This document shows, piece by piece, positions 54,285 through 63,587 of a DNA stretch of 64,000 bases. Below the pieces are notes generated by a model. That model saw nothing but the letters and a program-made list of their open reading frames with translations. It made no database searches and was not told the origin of the DNA. The first letter of the stretch is position 1. Each line of letters begins with the position of its first letter. The position numbers and the translations under genes were made by a program. The DNA is from Catellatospora paridis (GTDB taxonomy: Bacteria; Actinomycetota; Actinomycetes; Mycobacteriales; Micromonosporaceae): contig NZ_ML769313.1 of assembly GCF_009720365.1 (NCBI RefSeq), positions 668,591 through 732,590 on the forward strand, in the 5' to 3' direction.

Positions 54285-54749
54285 GTGCACATCTCAGCGC
54301 GACACGACTATGCGGTGCAGGCCATGCTGGCCATCGCCGCGGCGGGCGGCGGTCCGGTGAAGACGAGCGATCTGGCCGTCATGCAGGGCATACCCGCCAG
54401 TTATCTGCCGTCGATCCTCGCCGACCTGCGGCGCGCCGAGCTGCTCAGCAGCCGGCCCGGCACGGACGGCGGGTTCAGCCTGGCCCGGCAGCTCGAGCAG
54501 ATCAGCGTCGGCGACATCATGCGGGCGGTCAGCGGGGCGCTGGCCAGCGTCCGCGGCCGCCCGCCGCACACCATCACGTACACCGGCGCGGCCGTCGCGC
54601 TGCCCGGACTCTGGCAGTCGGTCCACACGTTCACCAGTGACCTGCTGGACAGCACCACGCTGCTCGACCTGCTCGGCGACGGTCAGGGGTCCGGGCCGCC
54701 AACCGATCGCGACACCGCGGCAGACGGCACCACGGGGCAACGCTCATGA
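54285..54749 (+). CDS. Rrf2-family transcriptional regulator without cysteines
   Basis: The start is GTG 54285 (VHISARHDYAVQAML), giving 154 residues. The Rrf2 winged-helix pattern is clear: DYAVQAMLAIAAAGGGPVKTSDLAVMQGIPASYLPSILADLRRAELLSSRPGTDGGFSLAR. The protein has no Cys at all, so it cannot bind an iron-sulfur cluster through the standard ligands. Cluster-free Rrf2 members include CymR, which controls sulfur metabolism. It faces the sulfate-uptake operon across a terminator, which supports such a role. Confidence 0.92.
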   Translation: MHISARHDYAVQAMLAIAAAGGGPVKTSDLAVMQGIPASYLPSILADLRRAELLSSRPGTDGGFSLARQLEQISVGDIMRAVSGALASVRGRPPHTITYTGAAVALPGLWQSVHTFTSDLLDSTTLLDLLGDGQGSGPPTDRDTAADGTTGQRS

Positions 54750-54775
54750 CCGTGGCGCGGCGGACCACCGCGCAC

Positions 54776-54830
54776 GGGGGCCTCCGGGTGATGGCGCGTT
54801 AGGACCGTGCCATACCGCCCGGAGGCCCCC
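54776..54830 (-). terminator. Terminator between the Rrf2 gene and cysA
   Basis: Perfect 13-base arms (54776-54788 and 54818-54830, GGGGGCCTCCGGG) enclose a 29-base loop, 12 bases past the cysA stop. The convergent genes share it. Confidence 0.75.
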
Positions 54831-54841
54831 ATGCTGCGGCG

Positions 54842-55825
54842 TCAGACCGCGCCGAGCAGCCTGGGCTGCCCGACCGTGGCGGCGACCTCGGGCGCGACGC
54901 GCACCTGCACCTCGGAACCGACCTGCAGGTCCAGGGACAGGAACTCGTTGCGGGTGAGGGTGACGGTGACCAGCTGCTCGCCCACGGCGACCACGACCCT
55001 GATCTCGAAGCCGACCCGGGTGATCCGCGTGATGCGGCCCGGGACCGCGTCCGGCTCGCCGCCGCCGGTCAGCAGCTGCAGGTCGTGCGGACGCACCAGG
55101 CGGTCGCCCAGCTCGGTGACCGGGCCGAGGAAGCGCATGACGAAGTCGTTGGCGGGGGAGTCGTAGAGCTCGTCGGGCGACCCGATCTGCTCCACGCGGC
55201 CCTCGTTGATGACCACGATCTCGTCGGCGACCTCCAGTGCCTCCTCCTGGTCGTGTGTGACGAAGACCGTCGTCACGTGGACCTCGTCGTGCAGCCGGCG
55301 CAGCCAGTCGCGCAGCTCCTTGCGGACCTTGGCGTCGAGCGCGCCGAACGGCTCGTCGAGCAGCAGCACGGTCGGCTGCACGGCGAGCGCGCGGGCCAGT
55401 GCCATGCGCTGGCGCTGGCCGCCGGACAGCTGCGAGGGCAGCCTGTCCGCGAACTGGGACAGGTGCACGAGATTGAGCAGCTCGTGGACCCGCTCGCGGA
55501 TCTCGTCCTTGGGCCGCTTGCGGATCTCCAGTCCGAACGCGACGTTGCGTGCGACCGACAGGTGCTTGAACGCGGCGTAGTGCTGGAACACGAAGCCGAC
55601 GTTGCGCTTCTGCGGCGACAGCTTCGTCGCGTCGACGCCCTCGATCTCGATGCGGCCGCTGTCGGCAGTCTCCAGGCCGGCGATGATGCGCAACAGCGTC
55701 GACTTGCCGCCGCCGGACGGACCGAGCAGGGCGGTGAGCTGCCCGGACGGGATGCTCACGGAGACGTTGTCGAGTGCGACGAAATCCCCGAAGCGCTTGG
55801 AAACGTTGACGATCTCGATACTCAA
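54842..55825 (-). CDS. cysA: Sulfate/thiosulfate ABC importer ATPase CysA
   Basis: The start is TTG 55825, where TTGA overlaps the cysW stop and AAGGAAGA lies upstream, giving 327 residues. Walker A is [10 protein letters not shown], signature [33 protein letters not shown]-loop VFVTHD. A TOBE-like domain covers the C-terminal 90 residues. It energises the importer; last gene of the sbp-cysT-cysW-cysA operon. Confidence 0.95.
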   Translation of the reverse strand: MSIEIVNVSKRFGDFVALDNVSVSIPSGQLTALLGPSGGGKSTLLRIIAGLETADSGRIEIEGVDATKLSPQKRNVGFVFQHYAAFKHLSVARNVAFGLEIRKRPKDEIRERVHELLNLVHLSQFADRLPSQLSGGQRQRMALARALAVQPTVLLLDEPFGALDAKVRKELRDWLRRLHDEVHVTTVFVTHDQEEALEVADEIVVINEGRVEQIGSPDELYDSPANDFVMRFLGPVTELGDRLVRPHDLQLLTGGGEPDAVPGRITRITRVGFEIRVVVAVGEQLVTVTLTRNEFLSLDLQVGSEVQVRVAPEVAATVGQPRLLGAV

Positions 55826-56649
55826 CGGTCTTCCTTCGGCCGAATGACTGAGACGATGATGATGCAGGCCACCGCCACCAGGGCGAGCAGGAACGCGGTG
55901 GCGTACGCGCCGCCCTTGTCGAAGTTGAGGTACTTCTCCTCGACGACCAGGGTGGCGGTGCGGGTCTCGCCGAGCACGTTGCCCGACACGACTTTCACCG
56001 CGCCGAACTCGCCCAGCGAGCGGGCCAGGCTCAGCACGACGCCGTAGACGACGCCCCACTTGATCGACGGCAGGGTGATCCGCCGGAACGTCTGCCACGC
56101 GTTCGCGCCCAGGCTGCGGGCGGCCTGCTCCTGTTCCTCGCCGACCTCCTCCAGTACGGGCACCACTTCACGGATCACCAAAGGCAGCGCGACGAACACG
56201 GTGGCCAGCACGATGCCGGGGGTGGCGAAGATGACCTGGAAGCCCATGCTCTCCAGGCCGGGTCCGAACCAGCCGTTGCGGCCGCCGTAGACGAGCACCA
56301 GGGCCAGGCCGACGACGATCGGCGATACCGACAGCGGCATGTCCAGCAGTGCGCTGAGCAGCCGTTTGCCCGGGAAGTCGTATCGGACGAGCAGCAGTGA
56401 GATGCCCACCCCGAACAGCGTGTTGATGATCACCGCGATGATCGCGACCTGCACGGTGAGGCTGATCGCGTGCACGATGTCGGGGTCTTCGAGGATGCCG
56501 TTGATGTTGTCCATGCCGTCGGCGAACGTGTTCTTGCCGACCAGGTACACCGGCCACGCCACGAGCAGGAACAGGTAGGCGATCACGAGCAGGCGGACCA
56601 GGTAGGTGACCGGGCCGCGGCGCGTACGGGTGCTGGGGTGGCTAGCCAC
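55822..56649 (-). CDS. cysW: Sulfate ABC importer permease CysW
   Basis: This 275-residue protein has six hydrophobic segments and the EAA-type loop [29 protein letters not shown]. The sequence [26 protein letters not shown] is typical of CysW. It overlaps cysT by eight bases and cysA by four. Confidence 0.94.
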   Translation of the reverse strand: MASHPSTRTRRGPVTYLVRLLVIAYLFLLVAWPVYLVGKNTFADGMDNINGILEDPDIVHAISLTVQVAIIAVIINTLFGVGISLLLVRYDFPGKRLLSALLDMPLSVSPIVVGLALVLVYGGRNGWFGPGLESMGFQVIFATPGIVLATVFVALPLVIREVVPVLEEVGEEQEQAARSLGANAWQTFRRITLPSIKWGVVYGVVLSLARSLGEFGAVKVVSGNVLGETRTATLVVEEKYLNFDKGGAYATAFLLALVAVACIIIVSVIRPKEDR

Positions 56650-57490
56650 GGCGCACCATCCTGCGCTGGATGACGTCGAGCAGCACGATGACGGCGAACG
56701 AGATGACCAGCAGGATCGTGGCGACCGCGGCCGCGCTGTCCAGGTTGTCGTTCTCGATGCTGCTGAGGATGCGCACCGAGGTGACCTCCGTCTTCATCGG
56801 CAGGTTGCCCGACAGCAGGACCAGCGAGCCGTACTCGCTTACCCCGCGGGCGAACGACAGCGCGGCGCCCGCGGCGATCGCGGGCGTCAGGCTGGGCAGG
56901 ATGATCCGCCGGAAGACGGTGAAGCGGCTCGCGCCCAGCGACATCGCCGCCTCCTCGACGTCGCGCTCCAGTTCGGCCAGCACCGGCTGCACCGTGCGGA
57001 CCACGAACGGCAGGGTGACGAAGAGGAACGCGAGGAACACCGCGGGGCGGGTGTTGGCGATGTCGACGCCGAGCGGGCTGTTCCTGCCGTACAGCGACAG
57101 CAGGACCAACCCGGCGACGATGGTGGGCAGCGCGAACGGGATGTCGATCAGGATTTCGAGCGCGCGCTTGCCGAAGAACCGGTCCCGGACCAGCACCCAC
57201 GCGATCATGGTTCCCATGACGATGTTCACCAGTGTCACGGCGAACGCGGTGCCCACGGTGAGCTCGATCGCCGCGGCGGTCTGCTCGTTGGTCACCGCCT
57301 GCCAGAACGTGCTCCACCCGCCCGCCGACGCGGTGACCACCACGGCGGCGAGCGGGATGAGCACGAGCAGGCTGAACCACATCATCGCCACGCCGAGGCC
57401 GAGTCCGGAGACTCGGGTCAGCGGGCGGCCGGACCGGACCGGCCGGCGAGAGGTCGCCGGCCGGTCCGGGGAGAGCGCGGTCGAGGTCAC
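56642..57490 (-). CDS. cysT: Sulfate ABC importer permease CysT
   Basis: The start is GTG 57490, overlapping the binding-protein stop (GTGA), giving 282 residues. Six hydrophobic segments and the loop EEAAMSLGASRFTVFRRIILPSLTP are present, and the segment SFARGVSEYGSLVLLSGN is family-typical. It pairs with CysW to form the channel. Confidence 0.94.
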   Translation of the reverse strand: MTSTALSPDRPATSRRPVRSGRPLTRVSGLGLGVAMMWFSLLVLIPLAAVVVTASAGGWSTFWQAVTNEQTAAAIELTVGTAFAVTLVNIVMGTMIAWVLVRDRFFGKRALEILIDIPFALPTIVAGLVLLSLYGRNSPLGVDIANTRPAVFLAFLFVTLPFVVRTVQPVLAELERDVEEAAMSLGASRFTVFRRIILPSLTPAIAAGAALSFARGVSEYGSLVLLSGNLPMKTEVTSVRILSSIENDNLDSAAAVATILLVISFAVIVLLDVIQRRMVRRG

Positions 57491-58515
57491 TTAGCCTTGC
57501 CCGAGGCTGCGATGACCTTGACGATGATGCCCGCCTTCTCGTCGAAGAACTTCTTCGACAGAGCCGACCAGCTCTCGAAGTCCTTCGACACGGTGAGCAG
57601 CTTCTGCGGCGTCGGGAACGGGTTGGCCGGGTCCTTGGCGCCCTCGATGCCGGTGGTGTCCACGCCCTCGATGATCGGCCGGAAGCCCTTGAGGGCGAAC
57701 TGTCGCTGGCCGTCCTTGCTGAGCACGAAGCTCAGCCAGTCCTTGGCCTTGGGGTCGGCGTTGGTCAGGATCGCGCCCGGGTTCTCGATCAGGATGGTGG
57801 TCGAGGGCACGACCCAGTCGAACTTCTCGCCCGCCTGGGTGGCCAGGATGGCCTCGTTCTCGTAGGCCAGCAGCACGTCGCCGGTGCCGCCCAGGAAGCT
57901 GGTGGTGGCGTCGCGGCCGCTGCCAGGCAGGGCGACGACGTTGGCGAACAGCTTCGTCAGGAACTCGGTGGCCTGCGCGTCGGTGCCGCCGTTGGCGGTG
58001 ACGTGGCCCCACGCGGCGAGCGCGTTCCAGCGGGCGGCGCCCGAGGACGCCGGGTTCGGGGTGACGATCTGGACGCCCGGCTTGATCAGGTCGTCCCAGC
58101 CCTGGATGTTCTTCGGGTTGCCCTGGCGTACCGCGAGCACCACGATCGAGGAGGACACGATGCCCTTGTTCGGGCCCGCGTTCCAGTCCTTGGCCACCAG
58201 GTTCGCGTCCACGAGCCGGGTGACGTCGCTGGAGACCGAGAAGTGCACGTAGTCGGCCTTCAGGCCGGCCACGACCGCGCGGCTCTGGTCGCCGGACGCG
58301 CCGTACGACGTCTGGAACTTGACGCCCTTGCCGGCGTCGGTCTTGTTCCACTCGGTTGCGATCGCCTTGTTCGCCGCCTCCGGCACGGCGAAGCCGACGA
58401 TGTTCAGCGTGGTGCTCGATCCCGTGGTGCCGCCGTTGTCAGTTCCACCGCAGGCCGACAGCGCCAGGACGGCGGTGACGGCGAGTACGGCGGCTGCTCT
58501 GATCCGGTTCTTCAT
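57487..58515 (-). CDS. Sulfate-binding lipoprotein of the sulfate importer
   Basis: I start this at ATG 58515 (MKNRIRAAAV), giving 342 residues. It is a lipoprotein with lipobox LSAC. The mature part has the sulfate/thiosulfate-binding pattern (LNIVGFAVPEAANKAI, QTSYGASGDQSRAVVAGLKADYVHFS, NPASSGAARWN, and LAYENEA). It captures sulfate outside the membrane and delivers it to CysTW. It is the promoter-proximal gene. Confidence 0.94.
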   Translation of the reverse strand: MKNRIRAAAVLAVTAVLALSACGGTDNGGTTGSSTTLNIVGFAVPEAANKAIATEWNKTDAGKGVKFQTSYGASGDQSRAVVAGLKADYVHFSVSSDVTRLVDANLVAKDWNAGPNKGIVSSSIVVLAVRQGNPKNIQGWDDLIKPGVQIVTPNPASSGAARWNALAAWGHVTANGGTDAQATEFLTKLFANVVALPGSGRDATTSFLGGTGDVLLAYENEAILATQAGEKFDWVVPSTTILIENPGAILTNADPKAKDWLSFVLSKDGQRQFALKGFRPIIEGVDTTGIEGAKDPANPFPTPQKLLTVSKDFESWSALSKKFFDEKAGIIVKVIAASGKAK

Positions 58516-59059
58516 GCGGAACCTGTCCTCCTCGGGCGCAAACGCGCACACCGAATAACGCCGAGAGTCCGGCGTGATCGGTAATCATCAATGTTTGGGG
58601 GTGCAGTTCTGTGGTGGGGCATGGTCGGCCGGCACGTGCGACGTCGGGCTCCGATGCCACGACCTCCGGTGGGTGCCCGGTGGGGACGTGATCCGGACGA
58701 CCACGAAACGAATATCCCACTAATCCGCTAGACTTTCAAGGGTTTGCTACGCGGGGCCTCGGTATACAAGACATATGCCCGAATTGGGAAATAATGACCA
58801 ACCGAACGGCTGACGCTAGCCGGCTGCCGCGCGTCCGTGACGCCGGTCCGGCGAGGCCACTGATCGGCAGCCTTGCCCGCGGTGTGCCACGGTGCGTGAA
58901 ACTGGGCGAAAAACCCTGAAATGTGGCAGAAGAACAGGTAGGTTGTTTCATCTCTAAACCGACAAGTCCGATAAGCCCGTGATGCTAGCTTCGGAGGGTC
59001 GGCCCGACGGTGTGCCGCGACGTACTCGTTTCCAGCCTTTCGAAGCAGGGAGTCGCCCC
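58516..59059. other. Intergenic region between sulfate operon and haloperoxidase-like gene
   Basis: These 544 bases hold no gene that I can support. Two AT-richer blocks are visible. One at about 58705-58745 includes TATCCCACTAATCCGCTAGA, which shares GGATTAG (minus strand) with the sequence next to the Rrf2 dyad. The other at about 58925-58975 includes GGTTGTTTCATCTCTAAACC. They are likely promoter regions of the two divergent units. Confidence 0.5.
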
Positions 59060-59887
59060 ATGAGCACCGGCATGGCAACCACCAAGGACGGGACCCAGAT
59101 CTTCTACAAGGACTGGGGCACGGGACAGCCTGTCGTCTTCAGTCACGGCTGGCCGCTCACCGCCGACGCCTGGGACGACCAGATGTGGTACGTCGTCTCC
59201 AACGGCTTCCGCGGCGTGGCGCACGACCGCCGCGGGCACGGCCGCTCCAGCCAGCCGTGGGACGGCAACGACCTCAACACGTACGCCGACGACCTCGCCG
59301 CCGTGATCGAGAAGCTCGATCTGCGGGACATCGTCCTCGTCGGCCACTCCACCGGCGGTGGCGAGGTCACCCGCTACATGGCCCGGCACGGCACCGACCG
59401 GGTCTCCAAGGCCGTGCTGGTCGGCGCGATCCCGCCGCTGATGCTGCAGACCGACGCCAACCCCGAGGGCCTGCCCCGCAGCGTCTTCGACGGGCTGCGC
59501 GAAGGTGTCGAGCGCGACCGGTCGCAGTTCTGGAAGGAACTCAGCGCACCGTTCTTCGGCGCCAACCGCGACGGCAACAAGGTGAGTCAGGGCCTGCGCG
59601 ACCAATTCTGGCTCCAGGGCATGACGCTGGGCTTCAAGGCCGCCTACGACTGCATCAAGGCCTTCTCCGAGACCGACCTCACCGAGGACTGCAAGAAGAT
59701 CGACGTCCCGGTGCTGATCATCCAGGGTGACGACGACCAGATCGTGCCGATCGTCGCGTCCGGAATGAAGTCGTCGAAGCTCATCCCGAACAACACGTTC
59801 AAGGTGTACAAGGGCGCACCGCACGGCCTGTTCGCCACCCACCAGGACGAGTTCAACGCCGACCTGCTCGCCTTCCTCAAGGGCTGA
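59060..59887 (+). CDS. Alpha/beta hydrolase, cofactor-free haloperoxidase/perhydrolase type
   Basis: ATG 59060 gives 275 residues. The fold motifs are [39 protein letters not shown], nucleophile Ser97 in GHSTGG, Asp in [10 protein letters not shown] and His in KGAPHGLF. The [17 protein letters not shown] pattern is typical of non-heme chloroperoxidases. These enzymes form peracids and act on hydrophobic esters. The next gene is an ABM-fold protein. Confidence 0.94.
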   Translation: MSTGMATTKDGTQIFYKDWGTGQPVVFSHGWPLTADAWDDQMWYVVSNGFRGVAHDRRGHGRSSQPWDGNDLNTYADDLAAVIEKLDLRDIVLVGHSTGGGEVTRYMARHGTDRVSKAVLVGAIPPLMLQTDANPEGLPRSVFDGLREGVERDRSQFWKELSAPFFGANRDGNKVSQGLRDQFWLQGMTLGFKAAYDCIKAFSETDLTEDCKKIDVPVLIIQGDDDQIVPIVASGMKSSKLIPNNTFKVYKGAPHGLFATHQDEFNADLLAFLKG

Positions 59888-59915
59888 CCCAGGTCCGGCA
59901 GGAGGGGAGCAACCC

Positions 59916-60215
59916 GTGCTCACACTGGGTTTTCTCGTCGAGATGGAAGCCAAGCCCGGTCATGAGGGCGAGGTCGCCGAATTCCTACGGCAGGCCAAAG
60001 CGCTGGTGGACGCCGAACCCGGCACGATCGTCTGGTACGCCTTCCAGGTCGGCCCGACGTCGTTCCGCATCTTCGACGCCTTCAACAACGAGGACGACAG
60101 GCAGTTCCACCTGGCCGGAAAGGTGCGCCAGGGTCTGGAGGCCCGCGCGGACCTGTTCGATCCGCCACCGAAGATCAATCCGGTGGACCTGCTGACCTAC
60201 AAGATGCCGGCCTGA
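59916..60215 (+). CDS. Antibiotic-biosynthesis-monooxygenase (ABM) fold protein
   Basis: GTG 59916 follows AGGAGGGGAGC and gives 99 residues. The dimeric ferredoxin-like ABM pattern is seen (FLVEMEAKPGHEGEVAEFLRQAKALVDAEPGTIVWYAFQVGPTSFRIFDAFNNEDDRQFHL). It is co-directional with the hydrolase, 28 bases downstream, so the two form an operon. Such domains act as small cofactor-free oxygenases or are stress-related. Confidence 0.92.
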   Translation: MLTLGFLVEMEAKPGHEGEVAEFLRQAKALVDAEPGTIVWYAFQVGPTSFRIFDAFNNEDDRQFHLAGKVRQGLEARADLFDPPPKINPVDLLTYKMPA

Positions 60216-60225
60216 CCGGACCTCC

Positions 60226-60257
60226 CGAGGAGCCCTGCCCTGCGGCAGGGCTCCTCG
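60226..60257 (+). terminator. Hairpin after the ABM gene
   Basis: Perfect 14-base arms (60226-60239 and 60244-60257, CGAGGAGCCCTGCC) with a four-base loop, 11 bases past the stop. Confidence 0.8.
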
Positions 60258-60309
60258 GCCTGCCCGGCGTCGTCCAGCCGAGGACGGGTGGACTGTCTAT
60301 CATTCGCCG

Positions 60310-61041
60310 GTGCACAAGCTGCCTGCCGAGTACCGCCCGGACTCCTCCGAAAGTGGAATGCTCACTGTCTATGTCCCGCTGTTCTGCTGCTACCTGATGA
60401 CCGCGGCCTCGACGCTGATCCTCGTCGTGGAGCCTTCCGTCATGGCGATTCTGGTATGGCTCTTCTTCGGTTTCGGCTTGGTAGGCACCGAGGCCGGACG
60501 GCGAGCACTGGTGGACGAGAAGGCGCGCGCCCGCATCGGGCCCTTTCTGCGTCAGCTCAGGCGCGGCAACGTCGACGGCTACGTCTGGCTGCTGCGGACG
60601 CTGGCAGACGTGGAGGGCCTCCCGCGTTGGTCCCGTCGGCGCGGCCGGATCACGCTGGACGCGATCGCGGCCGACGAACAGCTGATGAACGGCTTGCTCG
60701 TGCACTGTCGACGTCGCCAGATCAGCGTCGCGGCCTTCGCGGACCGCCTCGGGCGGTGGGGCGCCGGTGTGCTCGTCCCGCCGCTGGCGAGCCTGCACCC
60801 GGACGGCCGGGTCCGCGAAGCCGCCGTCGTCGCGATGGCCCGCCGACTGCGGACGGCTCACGTGCCGTTCCTGATCGAACGCGCGGTCGACTGGGTGCCC
60901 GAGGTGCGCACCGCCGCTCATGCCGTGCTGAAGGCCGAGCTCGGACAGCATCCCGGGCTGCTGCCGCACGCCAGGGTGGCGTACGCGCGGGTCTCCCGGC
61001 GCAAACACGCGCCGGCCGTCGCCCGGCTGCTCGGTCTCTGA
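60310..61041 (+). CDS. Membrane-anchored HEAT-like protein
   Basis: GTG 60310 gives 243 residues; an in-frame ATG at 60358 is possible. The N-terminal hydrophobic part (MLTVYVPLFCCYLMTAASTLILVVEPSVMAILVWLFFGFGL) gives two membrane helices. The rest is helical with HEAT-like pairs (RVREAAVVAMARRLRTAHVPFLIERAVDWVPEVRTAAHAVLKAEL). Its stop abuts the convergent MpaB-type stop with no spare bases (TGATCA). The role is unknown. Confidence 0.75.
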   Translation: MHKLPAEYRPDSSESGMLTVYVPLFCCYLMTAASTLILVVEPSVMAILVWLFFGFGLVGTEAGRRALVDEKARARIGPFLRQLRRGNVDGYVWLLRTLADVEGLPRWSRRRGRITLDAIAADEQLMNGLLVHCRRRQISVAAFADRLGRWGAGVLVPPLASLHPDGRVREAAVVAMARRLRTAHVPFLIERAVDWVPEVRTAAHAVLKAELGQHPGLLPHARVAYARVSRRKHAPAVARLLGL

Positions 61042-61896
61042 TCAGCGCCGGGGAGCGGGCCGCACCGGGTCCGGTCCCAACTCGTCCAGCGCGTACCCGG
61101 CGGGGTAGTGCCGGGTCGGCTGGCCGGGGGTGAAGAACTCCGGGGGCAGGGCCTTGAACCGTCGGGTCAACGCGTTGACCCGCAGCAGACCGCGTACGGC
61201 GATCCGGATGGTGCGGGCGGGTGCGGGCACGCCGAGGGCCAGGCGCACGTCCTCGTCGAGCAGGGCGTCGCTCGCCGCCCCGGCCCACCGGCGCAGCACC
61301 TTCGGGAAACGGGTCGCCAGCAGATCGCGGGTGGCGTCGATGAGCCGGGTGGCGGCGTCGTCGTGGCCGAAGTTAGCCTGCTCGAACGCGTTGAACCACT
61401 GTTCGAACCCGTACCAGGTGTCCGGCACGTCGCGCACGTTCATGAGCCGGCCGACCTCGCACCAGAAGTGCCAGGTCGCCTCGCGTTCGTGCGGGCGCAG
61501 CCGGCGCGGGCCGTAGCGGTCGATCCACCGGGTCGGGATGAAGACGAACGTACCGAGCACGTACCGGTACTCGTCCGGGGTGATGTCGTAGACGCGGTGG
61601 ATGCGGTTGAGCGACGCGATCACCTGGCGGCCGCGCGGATGGTGCGGGCCGTGGGCGATCAGCTCGTACATCATCAGCCCGGTGTCGTCGGCGCGCTTGC
61701 GGGTCCGCTCGGTCATCTCGCCGGTGTCGACGAGCAGCCGGGCGATGGCCGGCACCGCGAAGGTGCGGTAGAAGGCCAGGTTCAGGCCGATGCGCAGGTC
61801 GGCGCCGAACTCGCGCAGGGCCAGGCGCCGGTAGACGGCGAGGTGTTCGGCCGAGAGGTCCGGGTGGCCCGTGCCGCGGGCCGCGGGCGAGGTCAC
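61042..61896 (-). CDS. MpaB-type oxygenase (DUF2236-like)
   Basis: GTG 61896 overlaps the upstream stop (GTGA), giving 284 residues. The mostly helical protein has conserved His-containing segments (IAHGPHHPRGRQVIASLNRIHRVYDITPDEYRYVLGTFVFIPTRW and REATWHFWCEVGRLM) that fit the MpaB/Lcp-related DUF2236 family of heme-dependent oxygenases. No signal peptide. It is the last gene of the XRE/ImmA/DUF6545 cassette, so it may be the enzymatic output. The substrate is unknown. Confidence 0.82.
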   Translation of the reverse strand: MTSPAARGTGHPDLSAEHLAVYRRLALREFGADLRIGLNLAFYRTFAVPAIARLLVDTGEMTERTRKRADDTGLMMYELIAHGPHHPRGRQVIASLNRIHRVYDITPDEYRYVLGTFVFIPTRWIDRYGPRRLRPHEREATWHFWCEVGRLMNVRDVPDTWYGFEQWFNAFEQANFGHDDAATRLIDATRDLLATRFPKVLRRWAGAASDALLDEDVRLALGVPAPARTIRIAVRGLLRVNALTRRFKALPPEFFTPGQPTRHYPAGYALDELGPDPVRPAPRR

Positions 61897-63122
61897 GACG
61901 GGTTCCGCACGGCCTGCTGGCCCGCGGGGTCGCGCCGGGACGCCAGCGCGTCGAGCGTATGTCCGACCAGGCGCGTGCGGTAGGTCTGGGCCAGCCGCGC
62001 CAGCCACACCGCTTCGTGGTCCTTGGCCACCTCGACCATCTCCACGTGGATCCGGTGGCCCGGCGCGCCGCCGCGCCTGGTCCGCAGGGCGTCGGCCACC
62101 TGGACGGACTGCGCGACGAGTGCCACGGCTTCGGCGTCGAAGCCCTCCTTCATCGCCTCGGCCGCGCCGACCCGGTACGCGAGGTCGTCCATCCAGGGCC
62201 GCAGTTCGGACAGCCCGTCGTGGATCTCGATGGTGCGCTGCATCAACCGGCGGCCGTTGCCGTACCAGTTGACCAGCCAGCCCGTGGTGCCGTACCAGAC
62301 GGGGCCTTTCAGGACCTGCGGGTATTCGGTCGCCAGGTCGCGGTAGAGCGGTTCCATCCGGTGGCACAGCCAGGCCTGCCGGCAGCGCCGCGCGAACTCG
62401 ATCACGGCCGTGGCGACCAGCGGGACGACCGCGCCGAGGCAGAGGAACACCACCCCGATGCAGACCAGGGCCAGGCTCAGCGGGGTGTGCGCGGGCAAGC
62501 GGTGCCCGGTCACGCCGACCAGCCCGTCGACCGCGGCCATCAGCTGGTAGGCCAGGCCGAACGCGGTGCCGACCGTGAACAGCTGCAGACCGATCCTGGT
62601 TTGCGGCGTGACGACCATGCGCGAGTAGCGCACGCTCAGCCGGCACAGGTCCAGCAGCACCCAGGAGTACGCCAGGGCGTACGCCACCGAGTACAGGGCC
62701 ACGGTGGGCCGCTCGATGTTGTCCAGCCGCCAGCTCGACGGGGTGTCGGCGACCTCGGGGGTGAGCGCGAACAGCACGGCGAGCACGGCGATGGCCCCGC
62801 CGGTGATCGCGGCGCGGTAGCGGGCCGCCGCGCGGGCACCGTCGGCGCCCCGGGTCCAGCACAGCATCATGATCTCGGCGAAGAACGCGGCGACCAGCCC
62901 GAGGCCGTGACTGATCACGATGGCCGTGTTGTGGTGGCCGACCAGCGAGCTGACGGCCTGGTACACGGGATGGATCGTCGCGACCTGCGCCACGGCGCCG
63001 AACAGGTTCCACGTGAGCAGTGCCTTGCCCGCGGGGGTGCGCGCCTGCGGCCTACGTGCGAGGACCGAGCCAACGACGACGGCGGCGAGCAGAAACGCCC
63101 CGCTGGTCAGCCAGGGAATCAA
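61893..63122 (-). CDS. DUF6545/MAB_1171c-like membrane protein
   Basis: This 409-residue protein starts at ATG 63122 with AAGGAG nine bases upstream. Seven hydrophobic segments occupy about residues 1-230. The C-terminal cytoplasmic domain begins RRCRQAWLCHRMEPLYRDLATEYPQVL and is typical of MAB_1171c-like proteins, often called putative transporters without evidence. Its start lies inside the metallopeptidase gene (71-base overlap), and its stop overlaps the oxygenase start. Seven helices with a cytoplasmic domain could equally mark a sensor. Confidence 0.85.
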   Translation of the reverse strand: MIPWLTSGAFLLAAVVVGSVLARRPQARTPAGKALLTWNLFGAVAQVATIHPVYQAVSSLVGHHNTAIVISHGLGLVAAFFAEIMMLCWTRGADGARAAARYRAAITGGAIAVLAVLFALTPEVADTPSSWRLDNIERPTVALYSVAYALAYSWVLLDLCRLSVRYSRMVVTPQTRIGLQLFTVGTAFGLAYQLMAAVDGLVGVTGHRLPAHTPLSLALVCIGVVFLCLGAVVPLVATAVIEFARRCRQAWLCHRMEPLYRDLATEYPQVLKGPVWYGTTGWLVNWYGNGRRLMQRTIEIHDGLSELRPWMDDLAYRVGAAEAMKEGFDAEAVALVAQSVQVADALRTRRGGAPGHRIHVEMVEVAKDHEAVWLARLAQTYRTRLVGHTLDALASRRDPAGQQAVRNPS

Positions 63123-63576
63123 CGGTCACTCCTTGATCCAGTGTCTTCATCACCCTCAGCACGTCAGCCGGCACCTTGGGGGCGGGCAGGGCGGCCTTCT
63201 CGAGGATGAGCTCGGCCAGGGTCTCCGCCCGGATCTCCTCGTCGTCGCGGTAGTCGTGCGGCAGCGCGGACTCGTGCGCCAGGGCGGTCGTGGAGTGTCC
63301 GCGATGGCCCAGCCAGATGTGCGCGACCTCGTGGCAGACGATCACCGACCGGTGCAGCGGGGTGGCGGTGCGCTCGTAGACGATGTAGTCCTGGTGGGCC
63401 GCCGCCACCCAGCAGCCCGTGACACCGCCGGCGGTCGGCCACGGGATCAGGATGATCGGGCGACCGCGCTGCTGCCCGAGCCACTCGACCAGCGCCACCA
63501 CGTCCCAGGGGTCGGGAATGGCCAGTCCCTCGAGCGCACTGCTGCACTCGGCGAGGACCGCGCGGCTGGGTGGCAT
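63052..63576 (-). CDS. ImmA/IrrE-like zinc metallopeptidase
   Basis: The 174-residue protein has the active-site motif VIVCHEVAHIWLGH (HExxH) with Glu residues downstream (YRDDEEIRAETLAELIL), as in ImmA/IrrE peptidases that cleave a partner repressor. The gene lies directly after an XRE regulator, its expected substrate, and overlaps the next gene by 71 bases. It is cytoplasmic. The pair is therefore a likely derepression switch. Confidence 0.9.
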   Translation of the reverse strand: MPPSRAVLAECSSALEGLAIPDPWDVVALVEWLGQQRGRPIILIPWPTAGGVTGCWVAAAHQDYIVYERTATPLHRSVIVCHEVAHIWLGHRGHSTTALAHESALPHDYRDDEEIRAETLAELILEKAALPAPKVPADVLRVMKTLDQGVTVDSLADQRGVSARRRRRWLGPRT

Positions 63577-63587
63577 AGGGCGACAGT

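Noticed and set aside
58516-58740. S-adenosylmethionine riboswitch ahead of the sulfate operon
   Set aside because: No pairing pattern or conserved core of a known SAM aptamer is visible in the leader.
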